Source of the DNA: Caldifarciminota bacterium
GTDB taxonomy: Bacteria; Hydrothermota; Tepidihabitantia; SM23-42
Reading direction: 5' to 3'
NCBI GenBank assembly: GCA_030671005.1
Contig: DAOVAN010000008.1
Coordinates: 1-23,412, forward strand
DNA: 23,412 bases
Positions 16,029-23,103 of this stretch are shown here, in pieces (position 1 is the stretch's first letter; the number at the start of each line of letters is the position of its first letter). The notes beneath the pieces were generated by a model. It saw only the letters and a program-made list of their open reading frames with translations. It searched no databases and was not told the origin of the DNA. A program made the translations under genes and the position numbers.

Positions 16029-16546
16029 AGCCAATCCTTTAGATGAATCCGCAATTTTCTTATTGCATGGTGATGATTCGCCTTTGCCGCGCCCGTGGTG
16101 ATACCCATTATTTCACCGATTTCAGCAAAGGTATAACCTTCATAATGGCGAAGGATGAAAGCCATCCGTTGTCTGTCGGGTAAACTCTGCAACGCATCAT
16201 CGATAGCAACCTTCAACCTTACCTTCTCCCCAACGGGATCACGCCGCATCCCGACCGTGGGCAGCGGTTGCCGGCGACTCTCACGTCGCTTGAACGAAAT
16301 ACAGGTATTGACTGTAATTCTGTAAACCCACGTGAAGAGTTTTGACCGTTCGTTGAAATTCTTAAGGTTTCGGTAGACTTTGATGAAAACCTCCTGAGTA
16401 AGGTCTCTCGCGTCCGCATCATTCCTCGTGAATCTATAGCAAATGCTGTATATCGGTACACGATATATCTCGAAGATCCTATCAAAGGCTTCCTCATCGC
16501 CCTTCTTAAACGCTTTAACGAGATGTGCATCTTCGTTACCACTCAC
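16025..16546 (-). CDS. ECF-type RNA polymerase sigma factor (RpoE-like)
   Basis: This 173-residue group IV sigma factor has only regions 2 and 4. Region 2 spans about 21-88 with the -10 recognition helix DARDLTQEVFIKVYRNLKNF and KLFTWVYRITVN. Region 4 spans about 115-168 with LQSLPDRQRMAFILRHYEGYTFAEIGEIMGIT and a basic helix ANHHHAIRKLR that reads the -35. The start is a GTG at 16546, chosen because no other start codon is in frame between it and the upstream stop at 16577-16579. It has no Shine-Dalgarno. Its stop overlaps the anti-sigma ATG. The pairing with a membrane anti-sigma factor and a Spy-like gene points to an envelope-stress response. Confidence 0.92.
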   Translation of the reverse strand: MSGNEDAHLVKAFKKGDEEAFDRIFEIYRVPIYSICYRFTRNDADARDLTQEVFIKVYRNLKNFNERSKLFTWVYRITVNTCISFKRRESRRQPLPTVGMRRDPVGEKVRLKVAIDDALQSLPDRQRMAFILRHYEGYTFAEIGEIMGITTGAAKANHHHAIRKLRIHLKDWL

Positions 16547-16553
16547 TTTGTTT

Positions 16554-16578
16554 GACGTCCACTGTGGTTGAGTGGTTT
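16554..16578 (-). promoter_or_regulatory. Possible ECF-type autoregulatory promoter
   Basis: On the minus strand AAACC (16578-16574) is followed after 16 bp by CGTC (16557-16554), close to the AAC / CGTC pattern of many ECF promoters. Seven bases later comes the GTG start at 16546, so the mRNA would begin at or next to the start codon. The motif is short and the call is tentative. Confidence 0.3.
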
Positions 16579-16637
16579 AATGCTCACTGTGGTGATTTCT
16601 ATGATATTCAGGTCGTGGTCGCAAGCGATTTTGTGGT
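16564..16637 (-). repeat. Cluster of five ACCAC pentamers upstream of the sigma gene
   Basis: On the plus strand GTGGT occurs at 16564, 16572, 16589, 16615 and 16633. Two of them sit in an exact 9-bp direct repeat CACTGTGGT at 16560-16568 and 16585-16593. This fills most of the 104-bp gap between the rubredoxin and sigma genes, and could be a set of regulator half-sites. Confidence 0.4.
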
Positions 16638-16650
16638 CTATTCGATTGTG

Positions 16651-16827
16651 TTACTCTTCTTCCTCGGTATACGGTTCAAACTGGTCTTTCCCGGCGCCGC
16701 ATTCGGTACATACCCAGTCATCGGGTAAATCTTCAAATGAAGTTCTAGGCTGAATGCCATTGTCAGGATCACCAAACTCTGGGTCATATATATAGCCACA
16801 TACCGTGCATTGCCATTTAATTATCAT
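16651..16827 (-). CDS. Rubredoxin
   Basis: This 58-residue rubredoxin is a cytoplasmic one-iron electron carrier. Starting at the ATG 16827-16825, the protein reads MIIKWQCTVCGYIYDPEFGD, then a middle with the conserved DDWVCTECGAGKDQFE. The four iron ligands are C7, C10, C40 and C43 in two CxxC(G) hairpins, with the conserved Tyr and Trp/Phe around the site. A five-residue acidic tail (TEEEE) ends it. AAGGAAG lies a few bases upstream, and the ATG overlaps the glgA stop in ATGA, so it is translated with glgA. Rubredoxins serve in oxygen or superoxide defence with rubrerythrin, superoxide reductase or flavodiiron proteins; none of these is in the window. This suggests an anaerobic or microaerophilic host, which is inference. 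Confidence 0.95.
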   Translation of the reverse strand: MIIKWQCTVCGYIYDPEFGDPDNGIQPRTSFEDLPDDWVCTECGAGKDQFEPYTEEEE

Positions 16828-18242
16828 ATATCTTCCTTCTTGAAGCTTTCAATTCTATGAAATAAACAATGGCTGTCAAGGGTATTGTAGAGTCGCTGGT
16901 ATTTTTTTGCCGACTCCTGCCACGAGTAATTGTATTGCATGCAGCTCTCTGACAACTGTCTGAACAAATCCGGCTCACGAAATGTCTCATATGCCCTCTC
17001 GGCTGCAGCAACCAGTGCCCTTCCACTATACTCGGTAAAAAGGTACCCATTGCCGGTCATAGCATCAGAGTCGAATTCAAATACTGTATCGGCAAGCCCG
17101 CCGGTCTTGCGCACAATCGGTACGGTACCGTACCTTAGACTAATCAACTGGCCTAAGCCACAGGGTTCGTACATGGAGGGCATGAGGAAGAAATCGCTGC
17201 CCGCATATATGCGATGCGCCAGTTTGTTATCGAATTTGATGCTCACCGACAGCCGTCCGTGATAGATCTTCTCGAGTTTCTTCAACTTGTCATGGTATGA
17301 TTCTTCACCGAAACCGAGAATGATCATGTTGAACCCTATTTTCATTAACTCGTCCATTGCGCACACCAGGATGTCAAAACCCTTCTGCCCAGCAATGCGG
17401 GAGACTATACCGATCAGAGGCCTTTTCGCATCGAGACAACTGTCCCTACACATGCACGACTTGTTCTTCTGTTTTCCGTTGAAATCAGTATACTTCTCAT
17501 ACAGTAGATCATCGATTTCTGGATTCCATTTTGCATGATCAATACCATTGATGATGCCGTGCAAGTCCTGAGCGCGCGTTCTCAGAACACCGTCAAGCCC
17601 GAAACCCAGTTTCTGTGTTTGTACTTCTCGGGCATAGGTTTCGGATACGGTGGTTATCACATCACCATAGACGACACCAGCCTTCAGAAAATTGATGTCA
17701 CCATAGAATTCTAATCCTGCTGGGGCAAAGTACTTATTATGTAGACCCAACAATGGAAATTTGTCGCTCGGGAACTTCCCTTGATAGCCAAGGTTATGAA
17801 TGGTGAAAATGCTCTTTGCTTTTGAAGAAGAGAGTTTCACATAGAGCGGCACGAGACCAGACTGCCAGTCATGACAATGTACAATATCATATTTATCAGC
17901 CGCAATCAATTTCGCTGCCGTCTTACAGAACAGCGTAAAGCGCTCGCAGTTGTCAGGAAAATCGCCGCTCGTGTCACCATAAAGACCATCCCGATCAAAA
18001 AATTTAGGATAATCAACAAAAAGAAAATTATCTTGTCTGAATATTTTCATTTCGCTTGGACCATTCATTTCAACGCCCATCTTCTGCTGGAAGGTGCCTT
18101 TCATGCCCCGGTATCTGGGCATGATGACCACGGTTTCGACTGACAAGTCATTCAGATATTGCGGCAAGGCACCGACCACGTCGGCCAGTCCACCGGTCTT
18201 GGCATGAGGAACGGCTTCGGATGCAACAAACGCTACTTTCAT
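16824..18242 (-). CDS. glgA: Glycogen synthase (ADP-glucose type, GT5)
   Basis: GlgA adds glucosyl units from ADP-glucose to the growing alpha-1,4-glucan. It is 472 residues, family length. The N-terminal Rossmann domain has the nucleotide-binding K15-TGGLADVVG block, HCHDWQSGLVPLY near 122-134 and FTIHNLGYQG at 146-155. The C-terminal domain has GIVSRIAGQKGFDIL (278-292), the catalytic-type E359 in EPCGLGQ and RKTGGLADTVFEFD. The linker between domains is odd: where most GlgA have a short basic NK-x-xLQ segment, this one has KSCMCRDSCLDAKRP with C263, C265 and C269. No strong Shine-Dalgarno is visible; the start is 48 nt after galT. No ADP-glucose pyrophosphorylase or branching enzyme is in the window. 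Confidence 0.93.
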   Translation of the reverse strand: MKVAFVASEAVPHAKTGGLADVVGALPQYLNDLSVETVVIMPRYRGMKGTFQQKMGVEMNGPSEMKIFRQDNFLFVDYPKFFDRDGLYGDTSGDFPDNCERFTLFCKTAAKLIAADKYDIVHCHDWQSGLVPLYVKLSSSKAKSIFTIHNLGYQGKFPSDKFPLLGLHNKYFAPAGLEFYGDINFLKAGVVYGDVITTVSETYAREVQTQKLGFGLDGVLRTRAQDLHGIINGIDHAKWNPEIDDLLYEKYTDFNGKQKNKSCMCRDSCLDAKRPLIGIVSRIAGQKGFDILVCAMDELMKIGFNMIILGFGEESYHDKLKKLEKIYHGRLSVSIKFDNKLAHRIYAGSDFFLMPSMYEPCGLGQLISLRYGTVPIVRKTGGLADTVFEFDSDAMTGNGYLFTEYSGRALVAAAERAYETFREPDLFRQLSESCMQYNYSWQESAKKYQRLYNTLDSHCLFHRIESFKKEDI

Positions 18243-18290
18243 TTATCGAAGGCTCGAACTGAACAGCATTTGAGGAGGAGTGATCATCTG

Positions 18291-19292
18291 TTACATTATG
18301 TTCTTGAGATAAGCGGCCGAGTCTTCAGGACCCGTGGGGTTAATGTAGAACCCGGTTCCCCATTCGAAGCCTGCAATATGAGTCAGCACGGGGATTATCT
18401 CCAGATGGTAGTGGTAGAACTCGATGCCTCGGACAGTGATGGGTGCGGTATGGATTATGTAGTTGTAAGGAGGCGTATTGAGCGCCTTTTTCAGTCGCAT
18501 CAGGCAATCCTTGAGGATGGCGGCAAGATCTTTTAGTTCCTCAGGTCTGGCGTCCTCGAAATTGGACAAGTGATTACGCGGCACAATCCAGCACTCAAAC
18601 GGGAATCTCGGAGCATAGGGGCATACGAGAATAAACGAATTGTTTTCACCTATCAAACGTTTCCGCCCTTTTGTTTCTTGAACAACGATGTCACAAAAAA
18701 TGCATCGTTCACGATATTCGAAATACCGCTTTGCTCCATCCATCTCCTCCATGACTCTCTTGGGGACAACCGGCGTCGCAATCAGTTGTGAATGACTGTG
18801 TTCAAGAGAAGCTCCGGCCGCCGCACCGAAATTTTTGAAGATCATCACATAGCGTAAACGCTCATCCTTCTTCAAGTCAAGAATTCTCTGCTGGTAGGCA
18901 CGCACCACATCCTCGAATCCATTAGGATCCATATCAGCTAAATCCTGTGCGTGATCGGGTGTTTCAATTATCACTTCGTGAGCACCGATGCCATTCATCC
19001 GATCATATATGCCTTCGCCGCGGCGGTCTATTTCACCCTCGATGCGTAAGGCAGGAAACTTGTTCGGTATGACTCGCAATGTCCACCCAGATGTGTTTGG
19101 CTTGGAGTTGTCCCGCCTGATCGCAGATATCTCGGGCGGCGTAGCCGCTTCATTACCCGGGCAGAATGGGCACTCTTTGGGAGTTATCTTCTTTGTCTCG
19201 GGTGTAGCCTTGAAGTCCTTGGGCCGTTTCGCCCGTTCAGTGGAAATAATGACCCAACGGCCTAATACCGGGTCTTTACGTAGCTCGGGCAT
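18291..19292 (-). CDS. galT: Galactose-1-phosphate uridylyltransferase family protein
   Basis: This is a HIT-superfamily nucleotidyltransferase of the GalT class, 333 residues, which exchanges UMP between UDP-glucose and galactose-1-phosphate in the Leloir pathway. It starts MPELRKDPVLGRWVII, the family opening. CPFCPGNE (C41, C44) and FCD in the second half are metal-site cysteines. The catalytic H165-SHSQ motif follows GAAAGASLEHSHSQL, with the first conserved His or the second acting as the uridylylated nucleophile. The closing block FYHYHLEIIP is the second histidine-rich motif. Some relatives instead work as ADP-sugar phosphorylases; next to glgA that alternative deserves thought. It begins 10 nt after the isomerase gene ends, so it is co-transcribed. 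No other galactose gene is seen. Confidence 0.88.
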   Translation of the reverse strand: MPELRKDPVLGRWVIISTERAKRPKDFKATPETKKITPKECPFCPGNEAATPPEISAIRRDNSKPNTSGWTLRVIPNKFPALRIEGEIDRRGEGIYDRMNGIGAHEVIIETPDHAQDLADMDPNGFEDVVRAYQQRILDLKKDERLRYVMIFKNFGAAAGASLEHSHSQLIATPVVPKRVMEEMDGAKRYFEYRERCIFCDIVVQETKGRKRLIGENNSFILVCPYAPRFPFECWIVPRNHLSNFEDARPEELKDLAAILKDCLMRLKKALNTPPYNYIIHTAPITVRGIEFYHYHLEIIPVLTHIAGFEWGTGFYINPTGPEDSAAYLKNIM

Positions 19293-19302
19293 GGCCCTGT
19301 CG

Positions 19303-21258
19303 TTACTCTTCGCCCGGCGCTTCCTGCTCGGCCGCTTCTTCGGGCTCGGGCAGGAAAACTTGAATGTCTGCTTCTTCTCTCATTTCGGTGAGAAAGTCGT
19401 TGGCGAGCTCGCTCTGCTTCTCGCGCTTGATACGTGATTCAATGATATGCTCTACCTCTGCCAGATCCCTGTAATGTTCAGGGGTATACTCAACCATCTT
19501 GATGATCGTCCAGGTATTTTCTTTGACACTGAAGACATCACTGACGTCACCTATCTCAAGGCTGAACAGAATACTGTCATATTCCTCGCCCATCATGCCT
19601 CTCCTGATGAGTCCTGTCTCTCCCCCGCGGAGGCTCGATGGGCCGACCGAATACTCGGCAGTCAGGGAATCGAAGGACTCGGGGCTCGCCATGACCAGCT
19701 CATGCACCTTCTCGGCGAGTTCCTTTGTTCCGAGTAGTATTTCATGGACACGCGCCGATTCCGGCATCTTGAATTCCTCGATATGTTCCTCGTAGTGTTG
19801 TGCGATCCCTTGGGAATCGATGACGATCGCCTCGAGTACCATTTTTCGGTATAACCCCTGATCCATGATCGTTTTGATTGCATCCTTCAGTTGCACAAAA
19901 TAGCCATCGTGCAGGAAATATTTATTACGCCACGCTAATTCGAGACGGAGTTCTTCATCGAATACGGTGTTGATTAATTCCTCGACCTTGTCAGGTTTTG
20001 TGAGATCCAACTTAGCGAACTGCGGGGTCATGGCTTCGTTTCTGTGTATCACATCCCCCCAGGTTACCACGCGGCCGTTCACTTCGGCCACCACAACACC
20101 CTTGCTCTGTTCACTAGTATCTTTCAGAACTGCGACGATCGAATCATCGTGTATCTTCTGCTTCGACTTTTTCTTCAAACGCTGTTTAAAAGCCTCTTCC
20201 TCCTTCGCTATGTTTGCGGCTCTTACCTGTGATTCGATTTGCTTACTCACCTCATCAAAATCACGATAGCGCTCTGGCTTATACGCAGTTACGTGATATA
20301 TGCCATACTTGCCGTCAAAGTCAATGATATCTGTCAGATTCTTTGGTTCAGTTGTGAAAAGTGCCGCTTCCACGGCTTCTGGCTTCCGTTCCCTGTATAC
20401 TATTCCCATGTTTCCGCCGTTCCGTGCATTCGACTCGATAGAGTGTAATTTGGCGAGAGTATCAAAACTCGCTATGTCCTTCTTTAGGGAGTCGAGAAGA
20501 ACCCGGGCCAGGCTATCAGACTCAACAACGATCTCCTTACCCATCACCTGCTCGCGGATTTTGTAATTATCCTTGTTTTCTTTGTAATACTTCTTCATCT
20601 GCTTTTCAGTGGGTGTTATCTTCTCCATTACTTCATAAGCACGTATTTCATCGAGAAGTAAGAGCTTGCCCCTGATCTTGAAATTATCTTGAAAGAATTC
20701 TGTCTTCTCTATGTCATGTGCAACAGCACTCGCGTAGATCAAGCGTTCGGTAATCATCTGATCAAGCACGGCTCTTTCATCGGGGCGCGCGAATTGACCT
20801 CCCCGTCCTGTTTTCTCATCCAGTTCAAGGCGTGTTATGTTGTAGCCGCTCACAGTGGCGACATAATCTTGATAATTTTTCTTGAAACAACGCTCGACAC
20901 CACTCAAGGAGAACGAATCGAGCGGTACTTTGCGGAAACGGGTGGCAACGATCTCATACAACCTCGCTGAATTCAAGAAGTCTTCGGTCATCTCAAGCAC
21001 CTGGGCAAGACGGTAATATGCCCAACCATCCTTGTGCTCGTAATTGTCCACAACGTCGCGATATACCTCAGTAGCTTTCTCAAAATCCAATAGCTTGCTA
21101 TAATAAATGTCTCCCTTCTCCAGTTTCCACTCGTATGGGTCTTTGTTCTTCTGAATCATGTTGTCGCAATAAGCAATTGCGTCCTCGTACTGCGCCTTCA
21201 TTACGAGGTTAACATAATCTTGCGGTAATGCCATGGCAAGTGCCAATATAAAAAACAT
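19303..21258 (-). CDS. TPR and double-parvulin peptidyl-prolyl isomerase (SurA/PpiC-like)
   Basis: This 651-residue exported folding factor probably works on outer-membrane proteins as SurA does. The ATG is fixed by AAAGGAGG a few bases upstream. The export segment (MFFILALAMA) is short and has no basic residue. TPR-like helices fill about 10-115. Then comes a repeated module of SurA-N-like helices plus parvulin domain: the first isomerase domain at about 236-327 (NARNGGNMGIVYRERKPEAVEAALF), the second at about 501-592 (PSSLRGGETGLIRRGMMGEEYDSILFSLEIGDVSDVF). Between them, VAEVNGRVVTWGDVIHRN (390-407) is the start of a second SurA-N segment. The end is an acidic tail (PEPEEAAEQEAPGEE). The gene leads an operon with galT and glgA. 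Which of the two domains is active cannot be said from sequence alone. Confidence 0.88.
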   Translation of the reverse strand: MFFILALAMALPQDYVNLVMKAQYEDAIAYCDNMIQKNKDPYEWKLEKGDIYYSKLLDFEKATEVYRDVVDNYEHKDGWAYYRLAQVLEMTEDFLNSARLYEIVATRFRKVPLDSFSLSGVERCFKKNYQDYVATVSGYNITRLELDEKTGRGGQFARPDERAVLDQMITERLIYASAVAHDIEKTEFFQDNFKIRGKLLLLDEIRAYEVMEKITPTEKQMKKYYKENKDNYKIREQVMGKEIVVESDSLARVLLDSLKKDIASFDTLAKLHSIESNARNGGNMGIVYRERKPEAVEAALFTTEPKNLTDIIDFDGKYGIYHVTAYKPERYRDFDEVSKQIESQVRAANIAKEEEAFKQRLKKKSKQKIHDDSIVAVLKDTSEQSKGVVVAEVNGRVVTWGDVIHRNEAMTPQFAKLDLTKPDKVEELINTVFDEELRLELAWRNKYFLHDGYFVQLKDAIKTIMDQGLYRKMVLEAIVIDSQGIAQHYEEHIEEFKMPESARVHEILLGTKELAEKVHELVMASPESFDSLTAEYSVGPSSLRGGETGLIRRGMMGEEYDSILFSLEIGDVSDVFSVKENTWTIIKMVEYTPEHYRDLAEVEHIIESRIKREKQSELANDFLTEMREEADIQVFLPEPEEAAEQEAPGEE

Positions 21259-21280
21259 CTAACCTCCTTTGTGAGACTCT

Positions 21281-21308
21281 ATTTTATATAAAAAAAGGGA
21301 GCTGTCAA
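21281..21308 (-). promoter_or_regulatory. Promoter of the ppiC-like/galT/glgA/rubredoxin operon
   Basis: Read on the minus strand, TTGACA (21308-21303) is followed after 16 bp by TAAAAT (21286-21281). Transcription would begin near 21274, just ahead of AAAGGAGG, leaving a leader of some 15 nt before the ATG at 21258. Confidence 0.55.
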
Positions 21309-21422
21309 GGTATCGTTTGGCGAAACTCGCTCGAACATGTCGTCTTTCAGTTCTATGCTTCAGTACAACACCTGGTATATTCACACGTTTCCCATATCTC
21401 ATTTCTTGCTATATTCCAACCC

Positions 21423-21450
21423 TTTACAAACAAGCGATTCTGTGTATATT
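21423..21450 (+). promoter_or_regulatory. Candidate promoter of the ABC transporter genes, apparently leaderless
   Basis: TTTACA at 21423-21428 and TATATT at 21445-21450 are spaced by 16 bp. The ATG at 21458 begins eight bases after the -10, which is where transcription itself should start, and no Shine-Dalgarno precedes it. Confidence 0.45.
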
Positions 21451-21457
21451 TTATGCA

Positions 21458-22213
21458 ATGCGAGTCGCGATAAAGCTCCAGAAAATCAACCGCAGTTTCC
21501 GCAACCATTTTTGGCAAAGGAGTAAGCAGGTGCTCAAAGACATCTCGCTCGATATCCATGAGGGCGAGGTATTTGGTTTCCTGGGGCCTAACGGCGCAGG
21601 CAAGACGACGACCATCAAGATAATCACCGGTTTGATCAGACCCGATTCCGGCGAGGTGGACATATTCGGCGAAGCGGTGAATTCGTTGGCGGCTAAGCAA
21701 AGAATAGGGTTTCTGCCCGAATCGCCCTACTTCTATGAACATCTGACTGGTCATGAGTTTCTCAAGCTGCATGCATTACTCCACAACCTGAAGGACTATA
21801 AGGAACGAGTGAGGAGCCTGCTGGAGCGTGTAGGATTAGCAGAAGCGATGGGGCTTCAGCTGAGGCAGTATTCACGAGGTATGCTTCAGCGGATTGGCAT
21901 TGCTCAAGCCCTGGTCGGCTCGCCCGACCTTTTAATCCTCGATGAACCGCTGACTGGTCTAGATCCTATTGGACGTAAAGAAATAAAGGATCTGATCCTT
22001 GAGGAAAAAGCAAAAGGCACGACCATATTCTTCTCCTCACACATTCTTCCTGATGCAGAAGCAGTATGTGACCGTATAGGCATAATCATCGAAGGCAAGA
22101 TAGTGCAAGTTGGAGATTTGGCCACATTACTCAAGAAAGGCGTCAAGACTGACGAGATTTCGCTCGAGGAGTGGTTTGTCCAACAAGTAAGAAACCAGGG
22201 AAAGGATATTTGA
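21458..22213 (+). CDS. ABC-2 type transporter ATP-binding protein
   Basis: This cytoplasmic ATPase subunit drives the membrane protein encoded next to it; it is 251 residues. I start it at the ATG at 21458 because the frame upstream of it (from 21317) translates to sequence unlike any ABC protein, while MRVAIKLQKINRSF aligns with family N-termini. Walker A is GPNGAGKT (43-50), the Q-loop region is GFLPESPYFYEHLTGHE, the signature is YSRGM (138-142, in place of LSGGQ, common in this subfamily), Walker B is LLILDEP (158-164) and the H-loop is SSHIL with H195. The subfamily includes CcmA/NatA-like exporters for drugs, lipids or polysaccharide. The substrate cannot be named. The permease lies 57 nt downstream. 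Confidence 0.93.
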   Translation: MRVAIKLQKINRSFRNHFWQRSKQVLKDISLDIHEGEVFGFLGPNGAGKTTTIKIITGLIRPDSGEVDIFGEAVNSLAAKQRIGFLPESPYFYEHLTGHEFLKLHALLHNLKDYKERVRSLLERVGLAEAMGLQLRQYSRGMLQRIGIAQALVGSPDLLILDEPLTGLDPIGRKEIKDLILEEKAKGTTIFFSSHILPDAEAVCDRIGIIIEGKIVQVGDLATLLKKGVKTDEISLEEWFVQQVRNQGKDI

Positions 22214-22270
22214 GATATGCTAATTAGCTACTTTAAGAGCATAATAAAACTTCCTGAATAGAATGAGAAA

Positions 22271-23038
22271 ATGCATAGAGTTATAGCAATACTTGAAAAT
22301 ACATTCAAGGAGAGTATAAGACAGAAAATCCTTCTCCTGTTGGTTGTCTTCGCCATTCTTTTGATCGGTATTTCATTGTTTCTGGAACCATTTGCACTCG
22401 GTGAGGCGTCTAAGATCATGCGTGACTTCGGTCTGGCCGCAGCCTCGCTTTTTGGCATTCTAACAACCATAATAATCGGCTCGACACTCATCCGTAAGGA
22501 CGTAGAGAAAAAGACCATATATACTGTTTTGTCGAAACCTGTGAAGCGAAGTGAAGTAATACTCGGCAAGTTCCTTGGGCTTTCTGCCCTCGTGACTTTG
22601 CTTGTTTTGGCCATGCTCATGATGCAGCAATTGGTCATCTTCGCTTATGAGGGTGCTTTTGACCCCCGATTGCTCATTGCTCTTCCATTTACGATCATTG
22701 AAGTGATGGTCCTGCTCGGCATATTGCTGTTGTTTTCGTCCTTTTCCTCGACAACGATGACCTCGATAATGGGTGTGATATTCTTCGTCGTCGGCCATGC
22801 AATGCCTGACCTGAAACTCTTTGCTGATCAAGCAGGCGTGGCATTGTTGAAGTATGTCGCCTATGGGCTCTATTATGTGCTGCCTAATTTGGAGAACTTC
22901 AACCTGCGTATCGAGCTGGCATATGGCCTGCCTCTTTATGCGGATCAGATTCTATTTTCAATCTGCTATGGTGTAATGTATATAACATTCCTCCTGTATC
23001 TAACAACATTGGTATTCGAAGGCAGAGAATTTAAATAA
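22271..23038 (+). CDS. ABC-2 type transporter permease
   Basis: This 255-residue integral membrane subunit has six predicted helices, at about 19-38, 53-75, 102-125, 137-158, 162-178 and 228-248. The layout is that of ABC-2 permeases: a short amphipathic N-terminus (RVIAILENTFKESIRQKI), the LIRKDVEKKTIYTVLSKPVKRSEVILGKFLG loop that couples to the ATPase, and a long periplasmic segment before the last helix. KKTIYTVLSKP is a characteristic phrase of the NosY/YhaP-like group. It forms the transporter with the ATPase encoded directly upstream. A perfect 10-bp palindrome GCTAATTAGC (22219-22228) lies between the two genes. No Shine-Dalgarno stronger than GAG precedes the ATG. The substrate is unknown. 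Confidence 0.88.
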   Translation: MHRVIAILENTFKESIRQKILLLLVVFAILLIGISLFLEPFALGEASKIMRDFGLAAASLFGILTTIIIGSTLIRKDVEKKTIYTVLSKPVKRSEVILGKFLGLSALVTLLVLAMLMMQQLVIFAYEGAFDPRLLIALPFTIIEVMVLLGILLLFSSFSSTTMTSIMGVIFFVVGHAMPDLKLFADQAGVALLKYVAYGLYYVLPNLENFNLRIELAYGLPLYADQILFSICYGVMYITFLLYLTTLVFEGREFK

Positions 23039-23103
23039 AGAGTGACAGGAAAAGAGAATCGGAGCAGGGTGTTTACGTCTGTGGCTTATGACCCGCCCAC
23101 CAC

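Noticed and set aside
21317..21457. N-terminal extension of the ABC ATPase
   Set aside because: The 47 residues before MRVAIK do not resemble ABC proteins, and a promoter-like pair sits inside the stretch.
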